DNA of 64,000 nucleotides, taken from contig NZ_BSOJ01000019.1 in assembly GCF_030160455.1 (NCBI RefSeq), forward strand, positions 1 to 64,000, written 5' to 3'. The stretch's first letter is position 1, and every line of letters starts with the position of its first letter. The notes beneath the pieces are model-generated. The model worked only from the letters and a program-made list of their open reading frames with translations, was not told the DNA's origin and ran no database searches. Both the position numbers and the translations under genes were made by a program. The DNA comes from Limnobacter litoralis (GTDB taxonomy: Bacteria; Pseudomonadota; Gammaproteobacteria; Burkholderiales; Burkholderiaceae_B). Below, in pieces: positions 19,706 to 27,826 of this stretch.

Positions 19706-20506
19706 ATGAATGCACCCGAAACAATGTTTCTACCTGACGAGCAATCCCGTGCAGACACCCGCAACATTGCCATCCAGCGTGTGGGTGTTCGCGGCATCAA
19801 GCACCCGGTCATTGTTGAAACTCCCGCCGGCCCACAGCCCTCAGTGGCTCAAATTGAAATGACAGTGCACTTGCCTGCCGACGTGAAAGGCACGCACATG
19901 TCGCGTTTTCTGGAAGTGTTGCAGGCGCACGAATCCGCACTGAACATTGTGACCTTCAAACACATGATGGTCGAAATGCTGGATCGACTCGAATCCACAC
20001 AAGGCACAATCACCATGAAATTCCCTTACTTCGTGCGCAAGGTAGCGCCGGTGTCCGGGGTTTCAAGCTTGATGGATTATGAGGTGACGCTGGAAGCAGA
20101 CCGCAGCGGCAAGCAGACCGACGTCTACCTGACCGTGTTGGTGCCAGTGACCAGCCTTTGTCCTTGTTCCAAGAAGATTTCGGACTACGGTGCGCACAAC
20201 CAGCGTTCACACATCACGATTCGGGCACTGGTCGAAGACCATGTGACGCCGGAAGACCTGATTGCCATGGCCGAACAATCTGCATCCTGTGAATTGTGGG
20301 GGCTGTTGAAGCGCCCCGACGAGAAATACGTGACCGAGCGCGCTTACGACAATCCCAAATTTGTGGAAGACCTGGTTCGGGATGTCGCGATATGCCTGCG
20401 CAAAAGCAACAAGGTGCTGGCGTACCGAGTGGAAAGCGAGAATTTTGAATCCATCCACAACCACTCTGCAGTGGCATGGATTGAAGAAGACAAACGTTCT
20501 GCCTAA
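19706..20506 (+). CDS. folE2: GTP cyclohydrolase FolE2 (type IB)
   Basis: A 266-residue GTP cyclohydrolase of the FolE2 family, which makes dihydroneopterin triphosphate for folate and pterin synthesis and tolerates several metals. [20 protein letters not shown] holds the metal/catalytic Cys (about 152-154) and His (about 164); [19 protein letters not shown] follows as in the family. ATG 19706 is preceded by GGAGG at good spacing; the open frame to 19574 has no such site. It is the first plus-strand gene of the light module. A link may be the pterin or lumazine/folate cofactors of photolyases, which is inference. A terminator-like hairpin follows it. Confidence 0.94.
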   Translation: MNAPETMFLPDEQSRADTRNIAIQRVGVRGIKHPVIVETPAGPQPSVAQIEMTVHLPADVKGTHMSRFLEVLQAHESALNIVTFKHMMVEMLDRLESTQGTITMKFPYFVRKVAPVSGVSSLMDYEVTLEADRSGKQTDVYLTVLVPVTSLCPCSKKISDYGAHNQRSHITIRALVEDHVTPEDLIAMAEQSASCELWGLLKRPDEKYVTERAYDNPKFVEDLVRDVAICLRKSNKVLAYRVESENFESIHNHSAVAWIEEDKRSA

Positions 20507-20573
20507 TCCAAAAGTCTGTCCGAACCGTTTTCTGGTTAGACGCTCACTTTTCAGGTTAGCATTGACCAAACAC

Positions 20574-20616
20574 AAAGCTGGACCTGCCCCGTGGGGGGCA
20601 CGCCCGGCTTTCTTTT
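20574..20616 (+). terminator. Imperfect hairpin with T-rich tail after folE2
   Basis: AAAGC at 20574-20578 pairs with GCTTT at 20607-20611; the stem continues through GG/CC, with two mismatches, to TGCCCC/GGGGCA near the loop, and CTTTTG follows. It lies 68 bases after folE2 and 21 bases before the next ATG, so it could end the folE2 message or only dampen read-through into the lipid genes. Confidence 0.6.
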
Positions 20617-20636
20617 GAGAACGATTGAGAGACAAC

Positions 20637-21953
20637 ATGACCCAGGCTATCAAGGCCCAAAGCAAACCCAAAGTTGCAGTCATTGGCGGCGGCATTTCAG
20701 GCTTGACCGCAGCTTACCAGTTGCGCGACTTCGCAGACGTCACCCTGTTTGAGGCCAACGACTACATTGGCGGTCACACCAACACCGTGGACATCGAGGT
20801 GGATGGAACACCGGTGTCCGTTGACACCGGGTTTCTGGTCTACAACGAGCGCACCTATCCCAATCTGATTCAATTGTTCAAAGACCTGGACGTCGAGACC
20901 GTGGGCTCTGACATGTCTTTTTCAGTGTGTCTGCCTGAACTGAATCTGGAGTGGGCTGGCACCAACCTGAACACCGTGTTTGCCCAGCGTCGCAACCTGT
21001 TCAAGCCCCGTTTCCTGAGAATGCTGCTGGACATCCTGAAGTTCAACAAGGAAGCCACTTCGCTGGTGACAGAGGCGGGTCGCGCACAGTTGTTCGAGAA
21101 GCTGTCCAACTTGAGCCTGGGCCAGTACCTGGACCAAGAAAAATACTCCAAAGAATTTCGCGACTGGTATCTGGTGCCGATGGCGGCGGCCATTTGGTCT
21201 TGCCCCACCGAGCAGATGCTGGCATTTCCCTTGGCGACGTTCGTGCAGTTTTGCCACAACCACGGCCTGCTGCAGGTGGAAAACCGTCCGCGCTGGTTCA
21301 CGGTCAAAAACGGAGCACGCAATTACGTGCAGAAAATGCTGCCTCACATTCCCGTGGTGCACGCCTCGACACCCGTCAGCGCTGTAGACACGCAGAGCGG
21401 AAAGCCTGTGGTGCACAGCGCCTTGGGGGCACTTGAATTTGATGCGGTCGTGATGGCCTGCCACAGCGACCAGGCCCACAGCATGTTGAAAGGCAATGAG
21501 GCGCAGCGCGCTGAACTGTCCAAAGTGGCGTATCAACCCAATGTGGCTTATCTGCACACCGACGCGGCATTGATGCCCAAAACACGCAGCACCTGGTCCT
21601 CTTGGAACTACCTGAGCGATGTGCTGAACCCACAACCCAGCGTGTCAGTGACCTATTGGTCCAACAGTCTGCAGCCTTTGCCCGTTGAAAAGCCGATATT
21701 TGTCACGCTGAACCCGATCATCAAGCCAAATCCTGAACTGGTTTATCGAGAAATTCACTACAGCCACCCGGTGTTTGACCTGGCCGCCATTGAGGCCCAA
21801 AAAGCACTTGCCCATTTGCAGGGTCTGAATGGTGTCTATCTGGCCGGTGCGTGGATGAAATATGGCTTTCACGAAGACGGCCACACGTCTGGCCTGAATG
21901 CGGCCGATGCCCTGCGCAAAAACTGGCAAATGGCCAGCCAGAAGGTGGCCTGA
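20637..21953 (+). CDS. FAD-dependent amine-oxidase-like oxidoreductase
   Basis: A 438-residue flavoprotein. The dinucleotide fold is at the N-terminus (VAVIGGGISGLTAAYQL, about 14-30) with GGHTNTVDIEVDG just after, and the C-terminal FAD motif is GVYLAGAWMKYGFHEDG. Proteins of this type sit with DUF1365 and Cfa-like genes in singlet-oxygen and light regulons of many proteobacteria; in furan fatty acid synthesis a flavin enzyme of this general kind may act as a desaturase (analogy, not proof). ATG 20637 is chosen over an upstream TTG at 20625. The stop overlaps the next gene's ATG (TGATG). Confidence 0.88.
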   Translation: MTQAIKAQSKPKVAVIGGGISGLTAAYQLRDFADVTLFEANDYIGGHTNTVDIEVDGTPVSVDTGFLVYNERTYPNLIQLFKDLDVETVGSDMSFSVCLPELNLEWAGTNLNTVFAQRRNLFKPRFLRMLLDILKFNKEATSLVTEAGRAQLFEKLSNLSLGQYLDQEKYSKEFRDWYLVPMAAAIWSCPTEQMLAFPLATFVQFCHNHGLLQVENRPRWFTVKNGARNYVQKMLPHIPVVHASTPVSAVDTQSGKPVVHSALGALEFDAVVMACHSDQAHSMLKGNEAQRAELSKVAYQPNVAYLHTDAALMPKTRSTWSSWNYLSDVLNPQPSVSVTYWSNSLQPLPVEKPIFVTLNPIIKPNPELVYREIHYSHPVFDLAAIEAQKALAHLQGLNGVYLAGAWMKYGFHEDGHTSGLNAADALRKNWQMASQKVA

Positions 21954-22771
21954 TGTCACTCGGCCTTGACCGTGTGGAATTGGCGCATGGGCTGGTCAGG
22001 CACCAGCGCTTCAAGCCAAAACCAAACGGTTTCGAAACCGGCGTGTGCTTCATTCGTCTCATTTTCAGCCCCAAAGGCGGATTGACAACCGCGGGAAAAT
22101 GCAACGGCCTGAACATCGACCAAGGTGGTTTGCTGTCGGTCATGGCCAGCAGCTATGGGCTTGAGAAGCACTCGCTTCAATTTCCGGCACTGATCGAAAC
22201 GCTGAAGCAAACCATCCAACAATCCACGGATGTCGATCTGGATGGCGAAGTACACCTTCACACTTTTCCGAAGGTGTTGGGCTATGCCTTCAACCCGGTC
22301 AGCTTTTGGCACTTCCACGACACGGAGGGGCGATGCAAGGTGATACTTTGTGAGGTGAACAACACCTTTGGTGAGCGTCATTTTTACCTGCTGCACAACC
22401 CCGGTGCTGAGGTTTTGAACCGTGGAGCCCTGTTGCAATCGGCCAAGGAATTTCACGTGTCACCGTTTTTTCCGGTGTCCGGACGATATGAATTCCGTTT
22501 TATGCAGCACCAACACAAAAGCGTCGCAAGAATCAATTATTTTGACCAGAATGAGCTGAAACTGACCACCAGCGTCAGCGGTGAATTCATGACGCCCACA
22601 TCCAAACGCTGGGCACAGGCGTTAACCCGATATGGGTGGTTTACGCTGATGGTCATCGTGAAGATTCATTGGCAGGCATTAAAACTGCTTGCCAAAGGTG
22701 CCAAGTTTCACACCAAACCCGAACCACCGACCCGATCGATTTCACAAACACGAGTCAAATCAGAGACATGA
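21953..22771 (+). CDS. DUF1365 family protein
   Basis: A 272-residue protein of DUF1365. The conserved middle reads LHTFPKVLGYAFNPVSFW and CEVNNTFGERHFYLL, followed by KEFHVSPFFPVSGRYEFRF, all typical of the family. DUF1365 genes almost always lie between an FAD amine-oxidase-like gene and a Cfa-like gene; the protein's own reaction is unknown, though a partner role in fatty-acyl modification is the usual proposal. It overlaps both neighbours by the start/stop codons (21953 and 22768-22771), so the three are translated as a unit. Confidence 0.9.
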   Translation: MSLGLDRVELAHGLVRHQRFKPKPNGFETGVCFIRLIFSPKGGLTTAGKCNGLNIDQGGLLSVMASSYGLEKHSLQFPALIETLKQTIQQSTDVDLDGEVHLHTFPKVLGYAFNPVSFWHFHDTEGRCKVILCEVNNTFGERHFYLLHNPGAEVLNRGALLQSAKEFHVSPFFPVSGRYEFRFMQHQHKSVARINYFDQNELKLTTSVSGEFMTPTSKRWAQALTRYGWFTLMVIVKIHWQALKLLAKGAKFHTKPEPPTRSISQTRVKSET

Positions 22772-23988
22772 ATCAGGCCATTATCCGTTTCCCGCAATTT
22801 GAGATTCCGTCCCATGCACCTTCTTCAGTGCACTGGACCTTGAAGCTGTTAAACAAATTGAAAAAAGGACAGCTGGAGGTTATCACCCCTGAAGGTGTAC
22901 ACCTGCTGTTTGGTGAAGAAGGTGACAAGCCGAGCGCCCAAATTCGCCTGCATTCCTGGTCTGTGTGTTCAAGCGCGCTGAAATCAGGCGACATCGGTTT
23001 CGCAGAGAGTTACATCGCGGGTGAGTGGGAAACTAATAATCTGGCCGATCTGCTGGGGGTTTTCCTTGAAAACCGAAAGGCGGTGGAACAGGTGATTTAC
23101 GGCAGCAAACTGGGCAGCCTGGCCTACAAGATCAAGCACTGGTTTAACCGAAACACCAAAGCGCAAGCCAAAAAGAACATTCACGCTCATTATGACTTGG
23201 GCAACCCGTTTTACCAGCTGTGGCTGGACCCCTCAATGACCTACAGCAGTGCATTGTTCGACGGCAACACCAGTTTGTCGCTGGAACAGGCGCAACAGGC
23301 CAAATACGGGGCCTTGCTGGATTTCCTGCAACCAAAACAAGGTGACTCTGTGCTTGAGATTGGCTGCGGTTGGGGCGGCTTTGCCGAAAACGCCTGCAAA
23401 ATGGGCGCAAGCGTAGTGGGCCTCACCTTGTCTTCCGAGCAGTTGCACTTCGCCACCGAGCGCCTGAACGCCCAAAGCTTGGGTGACAAGGCCGAATTCA
23501 GGCTTGAAGACTACAGGGACTGCAAGGGTCAGTTTGACCACATCGCCTCCATCGAGATGTTCGAAGCAGTGGGTGAAGAGTACTGGCCCAAATACTTTGA
23601 ATCGGTCAACCGCTTGCTCAAACAGGGTGGAAAAGCTGCGATACAGACCATCACGATTGCCGACGATCTGTTCGAGCGTTATCGCAAGTCAACCGATTTC
23701 ATTCAACAGTACATTTTCCCGGGTGGCATGCTGCCGAGCCCGTCACGCTTCCGTGAAATGGCCGAGAAAAACGGTCTGAAAGTGGTGGGTGAAAAGGCTT
23801 TCGGCAAGGACTATGCCGAAACGTTGCGTCAGTGGCGGTCGGCTTTCATGAAGCAGACCAACAATGTGCTTTCTCAGGGGTTTGATGAGCCGTTTATCCG
23901 CACCTGGGAGTTTTACCTCGCCTATTGCGAGGCGGGTTTCCAGTACGAAAGCACAGACGTTTACCAGTTCTATCTCCAAAAGGTTTGA
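22768..23988 (+). CDS. cfa: Cyclopropane-fatty-acid-synthase-like SAM methyltransferase
   Basis: A 406-residue member of the Cfa/CmaA family. The lipid-binding N-terminal domain runs to about 135; YDLGNPFYQLWLDPSMTYSSALF (142-164) and the SAM motif VLEIGCGWGGF (195-205) follow. Compared from memory with E. coli Cfa, the bicarbonate-binding Cys of YSCAY is Ser161 here, and the His of LLHTIG is Gln293 (AIQTIT). The glutamate of MFEAVG (266) and Tyr349 remain. It may therefore transfer a methyl group to an unsaturated lipid without closing a cyclopropane ring. The symbol cfa marks the family only. ATGA overlap with the DUF1365 gene. Confidence 0.88.
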   Translation: MNQAIIRFPQFEIPSHAPSSVHWTLKLLNKLKKGQLEVITPEGVHLLFGEEGDKPSAQIRLHSWSVCSSALKSGDIGFAESYIAGEWETNNLADLLGVFLENRKAVEQVIYGSKLGSLAYKIKHWFNRNTKAQAKKNIHAHYDLGNPFYQLWLDPSMTYSSALFDGNTSLSLEQAQQAKYGALLDFLQPKQGDSVLEIGCGWGGFAENACKMGASVVGLTLSSEQLHFATERLNAQSLGDKAEFRLEDYRDCKGQFDHIASIEMFEAVGEEYWPKYFESVNRLLKQGGKAAIQTITIADDLFERYRKSTDFIQQYIFPGGMLPSPSRFREMAEKNGLKVVGEKAFGKDYAETLRQWRSAFMKQTNNVLSQGFDEPFIRTWEFYLAYCEAGFQYESTDVYQFYLQKV

Positions 23989-23992
23989 TTCG

Positions 23993-24562
23993 ATGCGTGT
24001 GTTCCTGTGCTCTCTGGCGTTCAGTGTGGCCCTGCCCCTTCTGGGCTTCATGAATGGTGCGGCATCGGCAAATGAGGCCACAAACCCACCGCCGCAAGAG
24101 GTGATGCAAGCCATACCCGGTGCGCATCGATTGGGTGGTGGCACCTACACTTGGTTTGCGCTCCACGTGTACGACGCACAGTTGTGGAGCAGCGCCGATT
24201 CAAAATCCTTTGATTACACGCGCGACCCATCGTGGCTGGAGCTGAAGTATGCCCGCGACTTCAAAGGTGCAAAAATCGCGAGCAAAAGCCGTGACGAAAT
24301 TGAAGACATGCACCCCGACCTGAAGGACAAAACCCTGGATGGCTGGGAAAAGCAGATGGCAGACATTTTTCCAAATGTGAAAGAGGGCCAGACATTGAGT
24401 GCGCTGTACCAGCCGGGCAAGGGAATTCAATTTTTCAAGGATGGCAAACCCATTGCTGCGCTGAAAGACGAGGCCTTGTCCAAAGCCTTCATGGCAATCT
24501 GGCTCGATCCCAAAACTTCTGACCCCGACTTCAGGCGCAAGTTGATTGGCCTGAGCAACTAA
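23993..24562 (+). CDS. Exported chalcone-isomerase-like domain protein
   Basis: A 189-residue protein with a Sec signal peptide (about 1-27, SLAFSVALPLLGFMNGAASA) and a domain resembling the bacterial chalcone-isomerase-like family: HRLGGGTYTWFALHVYDAQLW, then LELKYARDFKGAKIASKSRDE and FPNVKEGQTLSALYQPGKG. These periplasmic proteins are not thought to act on chalcones; fatty-acid binding is the usual suggestion. It is a regular member of the Cfa/DUF1365/DUF3833 module. The start is 4 bases after the methyltransferase gene stop. Confidence 0.82.
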   Translation: MRVFLCSLAFSVALPLLGFMNGAASANEATNPPPQEVMQAIPGAHRLGGGTYTWFALHVYDAQLWSSADSKSFDYTRDPSWLELKYARDFKGAKIASKSRDEIEDMHPDLKDKTLDGWEKQMADIFPNVKEGQTLSALYQPGKGIQFFKDGKPIAALKDEALSKAFMAIWLDPKTSDPDFRRKLIGLSN

Positions 24563-24567
24563 GAACC

Positions 24568-25890
24568 GTGAGCGGCACTGGCAACACCTCAAAACTTCTG
24601 AGCTACGGCCTTCTGGGTTGCGCAGTGGGCATGGTGGCAGTGCCCATTTACATCCAGGTGCCCTACCTCTATTCAAGGGTGTATGGCGTACCTGCTGCTT
24701 GGGTCGGCAGCATTTTGTTGATTTCCCGCCTGATTGACGCCATTCTTGACCCGATCATCGGCCTTTGGGTGGACAAACCTTCCAGTTCAAGCAACCGTTA
24801 CAAACTTCCGCTGCTGATGGCAGTGCCCCTGCTACTCGGTGGGATGTACGTGGTGTTCTTCCCATTCGGAAGTGGCCCAACCCAACACGCGCTCAGCCTG
24901 CTGGCCGGCCTATTGATTGTGCATTTGGGTTACAGCTTTTCGACCATTGCCTACCAGGCTTGGGGGGCGGAACTGGGTCACACCGACAAGGAGAGATCCA
25001 CCTTTGTGGCTGTGCGGGAGGGTGTTGGCATATTGGGTGTGGTGTTTGCCGTGTCTTTTGCACTGGATGCGCACGCTGAACTGTTGTACTGGGGCTTTGC
25101 CGTCAGCCTGCTGGCAGGCATGGGCTTGCTTTTGAAATACGCCCCCCAACCCAATGTGCGGGCGGGTCACCACCATTCGGCAGCACTTGCAGGCCAGGTT
25201 CAGCTGCCAAGCAGCTGGAAAGCCATCACCAAACCACTACAGAACTCGCCATTTCGCAAACTGCTGGGTGTTTTTTTGTTCAATGGTTTGGCCGCCAGCC
25301 TGCCCGCCACGCTCGTGCCCTTTTACCTGCGTGACCGCCTTGGTCTCGACGAAAGCTTTCAGTGGGTACTGGGCATTTACTTTTTAACTGGCGCTGGGTC
25401 GACCGTGTTCTGGGTGTGGCTGGCCAGTCGAATCGGGCTTGCAAAGTCGTGGTTGATGGGCATGATTATCGTGATCCCGGCCTTCGTCATTGTGGTGCTG
25501 CTGGGCAAGGGCGACCTGTACGGCTACATTGTGGTTTGCCTGTTGACCGGCTTTGCCTTGGGGGCAGACTTGTCCCTGCCAGCAGCCTTGCTGGCCAAAA
25601 TCATTGAAGACAATGGTGAACGGGGCATGGCCGAAGGCACTTACTTTGGTCTCTGGAACTGGGTCAACAAATTGTGCCTGGCCTTGGCGCCCACCGTGGC
25701 ACTGGGCGTGTTGCAATGGTTCAACTACTCACCAGCGTCCATTGATCACAACACGGTTTTTCAGAACCCACTCATCTGGATGTATGCGCTGCTACCCTGC
25801 GCATTGAAGGTTATTGCGATTTTAATGATGTCTGCAAGTGGCCTGATTAAACAATCAGCCAGCGGACAACCCAAAGGAGAATTGGCATGA
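24568..25890 (+). CDS. MFS transporter, GPH/MFS_2 type
   Basis: A 440-residue membrane carrier with about 12 hydrophobic segments. RLIDAILDPIIGLWVDKPSSSSNRYK in loop 2-3 is the signature of glycoside-pentoside-hexuronide (MelB-like) transporters, and AYQAWGAELGHTDKERS is the second conserved block. In this setting relatives accompany lipid-modifying genes, so the cargo may be a lipid or its precursor and not a sugar; this is inference. Translation starts at GTG 24568, 5 bases after the previous stop; its TGA overlaps the next ATG. Confidence 0.87.
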   Translation: MSGTGNTSKLLSYGLLGCAVGMVAVPIYIQVPYLYSRVYGVPAAWVGSILLISRLIDAILDPIIGLWVDKPSSSSNRYKLPLLMAVPLLLGGMYVVFFPFGSGPTQHALSLLAGLLIVHLGYSFSTIAYQAWGAELGHTDKERSTFVAVREGVGILGVVFAVSFALDAHAELLYWGFAVSLLAGMGLLLKYAPQPNVRAGHHHSAALAGQVQLPSSWKAITKPLQNSPFRKLLGVFLFNGLAASLPATLVPFYLRDRLGLDESFQWVLGIYFLTGAGSTVFWVWLASRIGLAKSWLMGMIIVIPAFVIVVLLGKGDLYGYIVVCLLTGFALGADLSLPAALLAKIIEDNGERGMAEGTYFGLWNWVNKLCLALAPTVALGVLQWFNYSPASIDHNTVFQNPLIWMYALLPCALKVIAILMMSASGLIKQSASGQPKGELA

Positions 25891-26432
25891 AGTATTTTGC
25901 AAAAATTCAGGTTTGGAGCCTTGCCTGTATGCTGGGCTTGGGACTTTTGGCCGGTTGTGCTGGCCCCACCCCCGCTGATTATGCAAATCAGACACCCAAA
26001 TTTGACCTGAAGCAGTATTTCAACGGCAAGGTGGATGCCGTGGGCATGGTGCAGGACCGCTCTGGCAAGGTCATCAAGCGATTTTCTGTGCTGCTCGATT
26101 GCAAATGGGACGGCAACAACGGCACACTGAACGAGTACTTTGAGTACTCAGACGGCACCAAGCAAACCCGCGTTTGGCACATTGTGAAAGACGGTGACCA
26201 CTACGTTGGCACAGCCGCGGACGTGGTGGGCAAAGCCTTGGGAGAAGCATCGGGCAATGCCTTGCACTGGTCCTACACGTTGGCACTGCCGGTTGACGAT
26301 TCCGTGTACAACATTCAATTCAATGACTGGATGTTCCAGATGGACAACAAGACGATGCTGAACCGTGCTGTGATGAGCAAATTCGGTTTCAAAGTGGGCG
26401 AGATTTTCCTGAGTTTTCACAAACGCGATTAA
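25887..26432 (+). CDS. DUF3833 lipoprotein
   Basis: A 181-residue protein with a lipoprotein signal (LGLGLLAGC, cysteine near 24), then a beta-rich domain typical of DUF3833: FDLKQYFNGKVDAVGMVQDRSGKVIKRF, GTLNEYFEYSDGTKQTRVWH and the C-terminal KFGFKVGEIFLSFHKRD. Its function is unknown; it probably sits on the periplasmic face of a membrane and works with the lipid genes around it. ATGA overlap with the transporter gene. Confidence 0.85.
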   Translation: MKYFAKIQVWSLACMLGLGLLAGCAGPTPADYANQTPKFDLKQYFNGKVDAVGMVQDRSGKVIKRFSVLLDCKWDGNNGTLNEYFEYSDGTKQTRVWHIVKDGDHYVGTAADVVGKALGEASGNALHWSYTLALPVDDSVYNIQFNDWMFQMDNKTMLNRAVMSKFGFKVGEIFLSFHKRD

Positions 26433-26462
26433 ACTTGCGGTCATCAACGAACCGGAGTACGC

Positions 26463-27269
26463 ATGAGCTTTAACCCGAAAGTGACGCAATGGACCGATAA
26501 AAAGGTGTGGCTGGTTGGTGCTTCAACCGGCATTGGTGAGGCCCTGGCCCGACAGCTGGACCAGCTTGGGGCAATCCAGATGTTGTCCGCACGCAGCGTA
26601 GACAAACTGGACAAACTGAGTGCCGAACTGAACAATGCCACCGCCCTGCCTGTGGACATCACCTCGGCAGAGGCAGTGAAAATGGCATTCCAGAAGGTGA
26701 TGGACCGGCTGGGCGAAATTGATCTGGTGGTTCTGTTGGCTGGTACTTACAGCGAGATGTCGGTTGAAAAATTCAACATCCAAAGTGTCAAGCAACAGAT
26801 CGACGTCAACCTGAATGGCACCATGCACCTGCTTGATGTGCTTTTACCCTGCCTGATCCAGCAAAGGAAAGGTCATCTGTCCATCGTCTCCAGTGTGGCC
26901 GGTTACCGAGGCCTGCCCAACTCGCTGGCGTATGGGCCCACCAAGGCAGCCCTGATCAATCTGGCTGAGGCGCTTCACATGGAAATGAAGCCCTACAACG
27001 TGGGCGTCAGCGTGGTTAACCCTGGTTTTGTAGACACACCCCTGACCAGCCAGAATACCTTTCCGATGCCGTTTTTGATCTCAGCGGAAAAGGCAGCACA
27101 TGAAATGATTGTGGGCTATGAAAAGGGTGAATTTGAGATTCACTTCCCCAAAGCATTCACGCGCACCCTTCGCACCCTGCGTCTGCTGCCCTACAGCATT
27201 TACTTTGCCGCAGTAAAGCGTATTACAGGTGGACAAGCGCCTGCACAACTGAAGAACAACCATGAATAA
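26463..27269 (+). CDS. Short-chain dehydrogenase/reductase
   Basis: A 268-residue SDR. The cofactor loop is GASTGIG (about 20-26). The catalytic Ser is in SIVSSVAGYRG and the YxxxK pair in YGPTKAAL. The C-terminal part with VGYEKGEFEIHFPKAFTR is usual for the SDRs found in Cfa/DUF1365 modules. Substrate unknown; a fatty acyl or hydroxy-lipid is plausible by context. It follows the DUF3833 gene after 30 bases and its stop overlaps the start of the SnoaL-like gene. Confidence 0.9.
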   Translation: MSFNPKVTQWTDKKVWLVGASTGIGEALARQLDQLGAIQMLSARSVDKLDKLSAELNNATALPVDITSAEAVKMAFQKVMDRLGEIDLVVLLAGTYSEMSVEKFNIQSVKQQIDVNLNGTMHLLDVLLPCLIQQRKGHLSIVSSVAGYRGLPNSLAYGPTKAALINLAEALHMEMKPYNVGVSVVNPGFVDTPLTSQNTFPMPFLISAEKAAHEMIVGYEKGEFEIHFPKAFTRTLRTLRLLPYSIYFAAVKRITGGQAPAQLKNNHE

Positions 27270-27714
27270 CCCAAATACCGCTCGAGATGCTGGCATTCGC
27301 TGTGAACAGTTGAAAGCTTACTTTGAAAGTCTGAGCCGTGAATCGGTCCTGAATTTGGGCGACTTTTACGCAAGCAATGTGTGGTTCAAAGACCCTTTTA
27401 ATGAGGTCAATACACTGAACGAAGTGCGTGATATTTTTTTAAAAATGTTTGATCAGGTTGGCGAGCCTCGCTTTGTCATCGGCGACATGATCAACCAAGG
27501 CGACCAGTTGTTTATGACCTGGGACTTTCTCTTTTCAATCAAAGGGATCAACAAGGGCAAGACCATGACCTGCAGGGGGTCGTCACATCTGAAATTCGAT
27601 GCAAATGACAAGGTGGTGTACCACAGGGACTACTGGGACACCTCCGAAGAGTTGTATGAAAAAATTCCACTTGTGGGTGGTTTTATGCGGTGGTTGAAAA
27701 GCCGGGCCGCCTGA
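27262..27714 (+). CDS. SnoaL/NTF2-like domain protein
   Basis: A 150-residue cone-fold protein of the NTF2-like/SnoaL class: a first helix (LKAYFESLSRESVLNLGDFYA), then VWFKDPFNEVNTLNEVRDIF, FVIGDMINQGDQLFMTWDFLF and the closing HRDYWDTSEELYEKIPLVGGFMRWLK. Catalytic residues cannot be assigned. Its place as last gene of the folE2-distal run, overlapping the SDR gene by 8 bases, suggests a shared pathway. Confidence 0.84.
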   Translation: MNNPNTARDAGIRCEQLKAYFESLSRESVLNLGDFYASNVWFKDPFNEVNTLNEVRDIFLKMFDQVGEPRFVIGDMINQGDQLFMTWDFLFSIKGINKGKTMTCRGSSHLKFDANDKVVYHRDYWDTSEELYEKIPLVGGFMRWLKSRAA

Positions 27715-27719
27715 GCAAT

Positions 27720-27735
27720 GTGCACAGTTGTGCAC
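27720..27735. promoter_or_regulatory. 16-bp dyad GTGCACA-GT-TGTGCAC before the diiron protein gene
   Basis: A perfect inverted repeat with 7-bp arms, 91 bases upstream of the ATG at 27827 and 5 bases after the SnoaL gene. It shares the outer GTGCA...TGCAC with the dyad before folE2. A second, imperfect inverted repeat follows (ACAAGATGTCA at 27742-27752 and TGACATGTCTTGT at 27774-27786). The gap probably contains a regulated promoter. Confidence 0.42.
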
Positions 27736-27826
27736 CGTTTTACAAGATGTCACCAAATATTCATTCTGTTTGATGACATGTCTTGTTAAAATAACACGAT
27801 CAAATTCAACACGAAGGTGGTGACTT

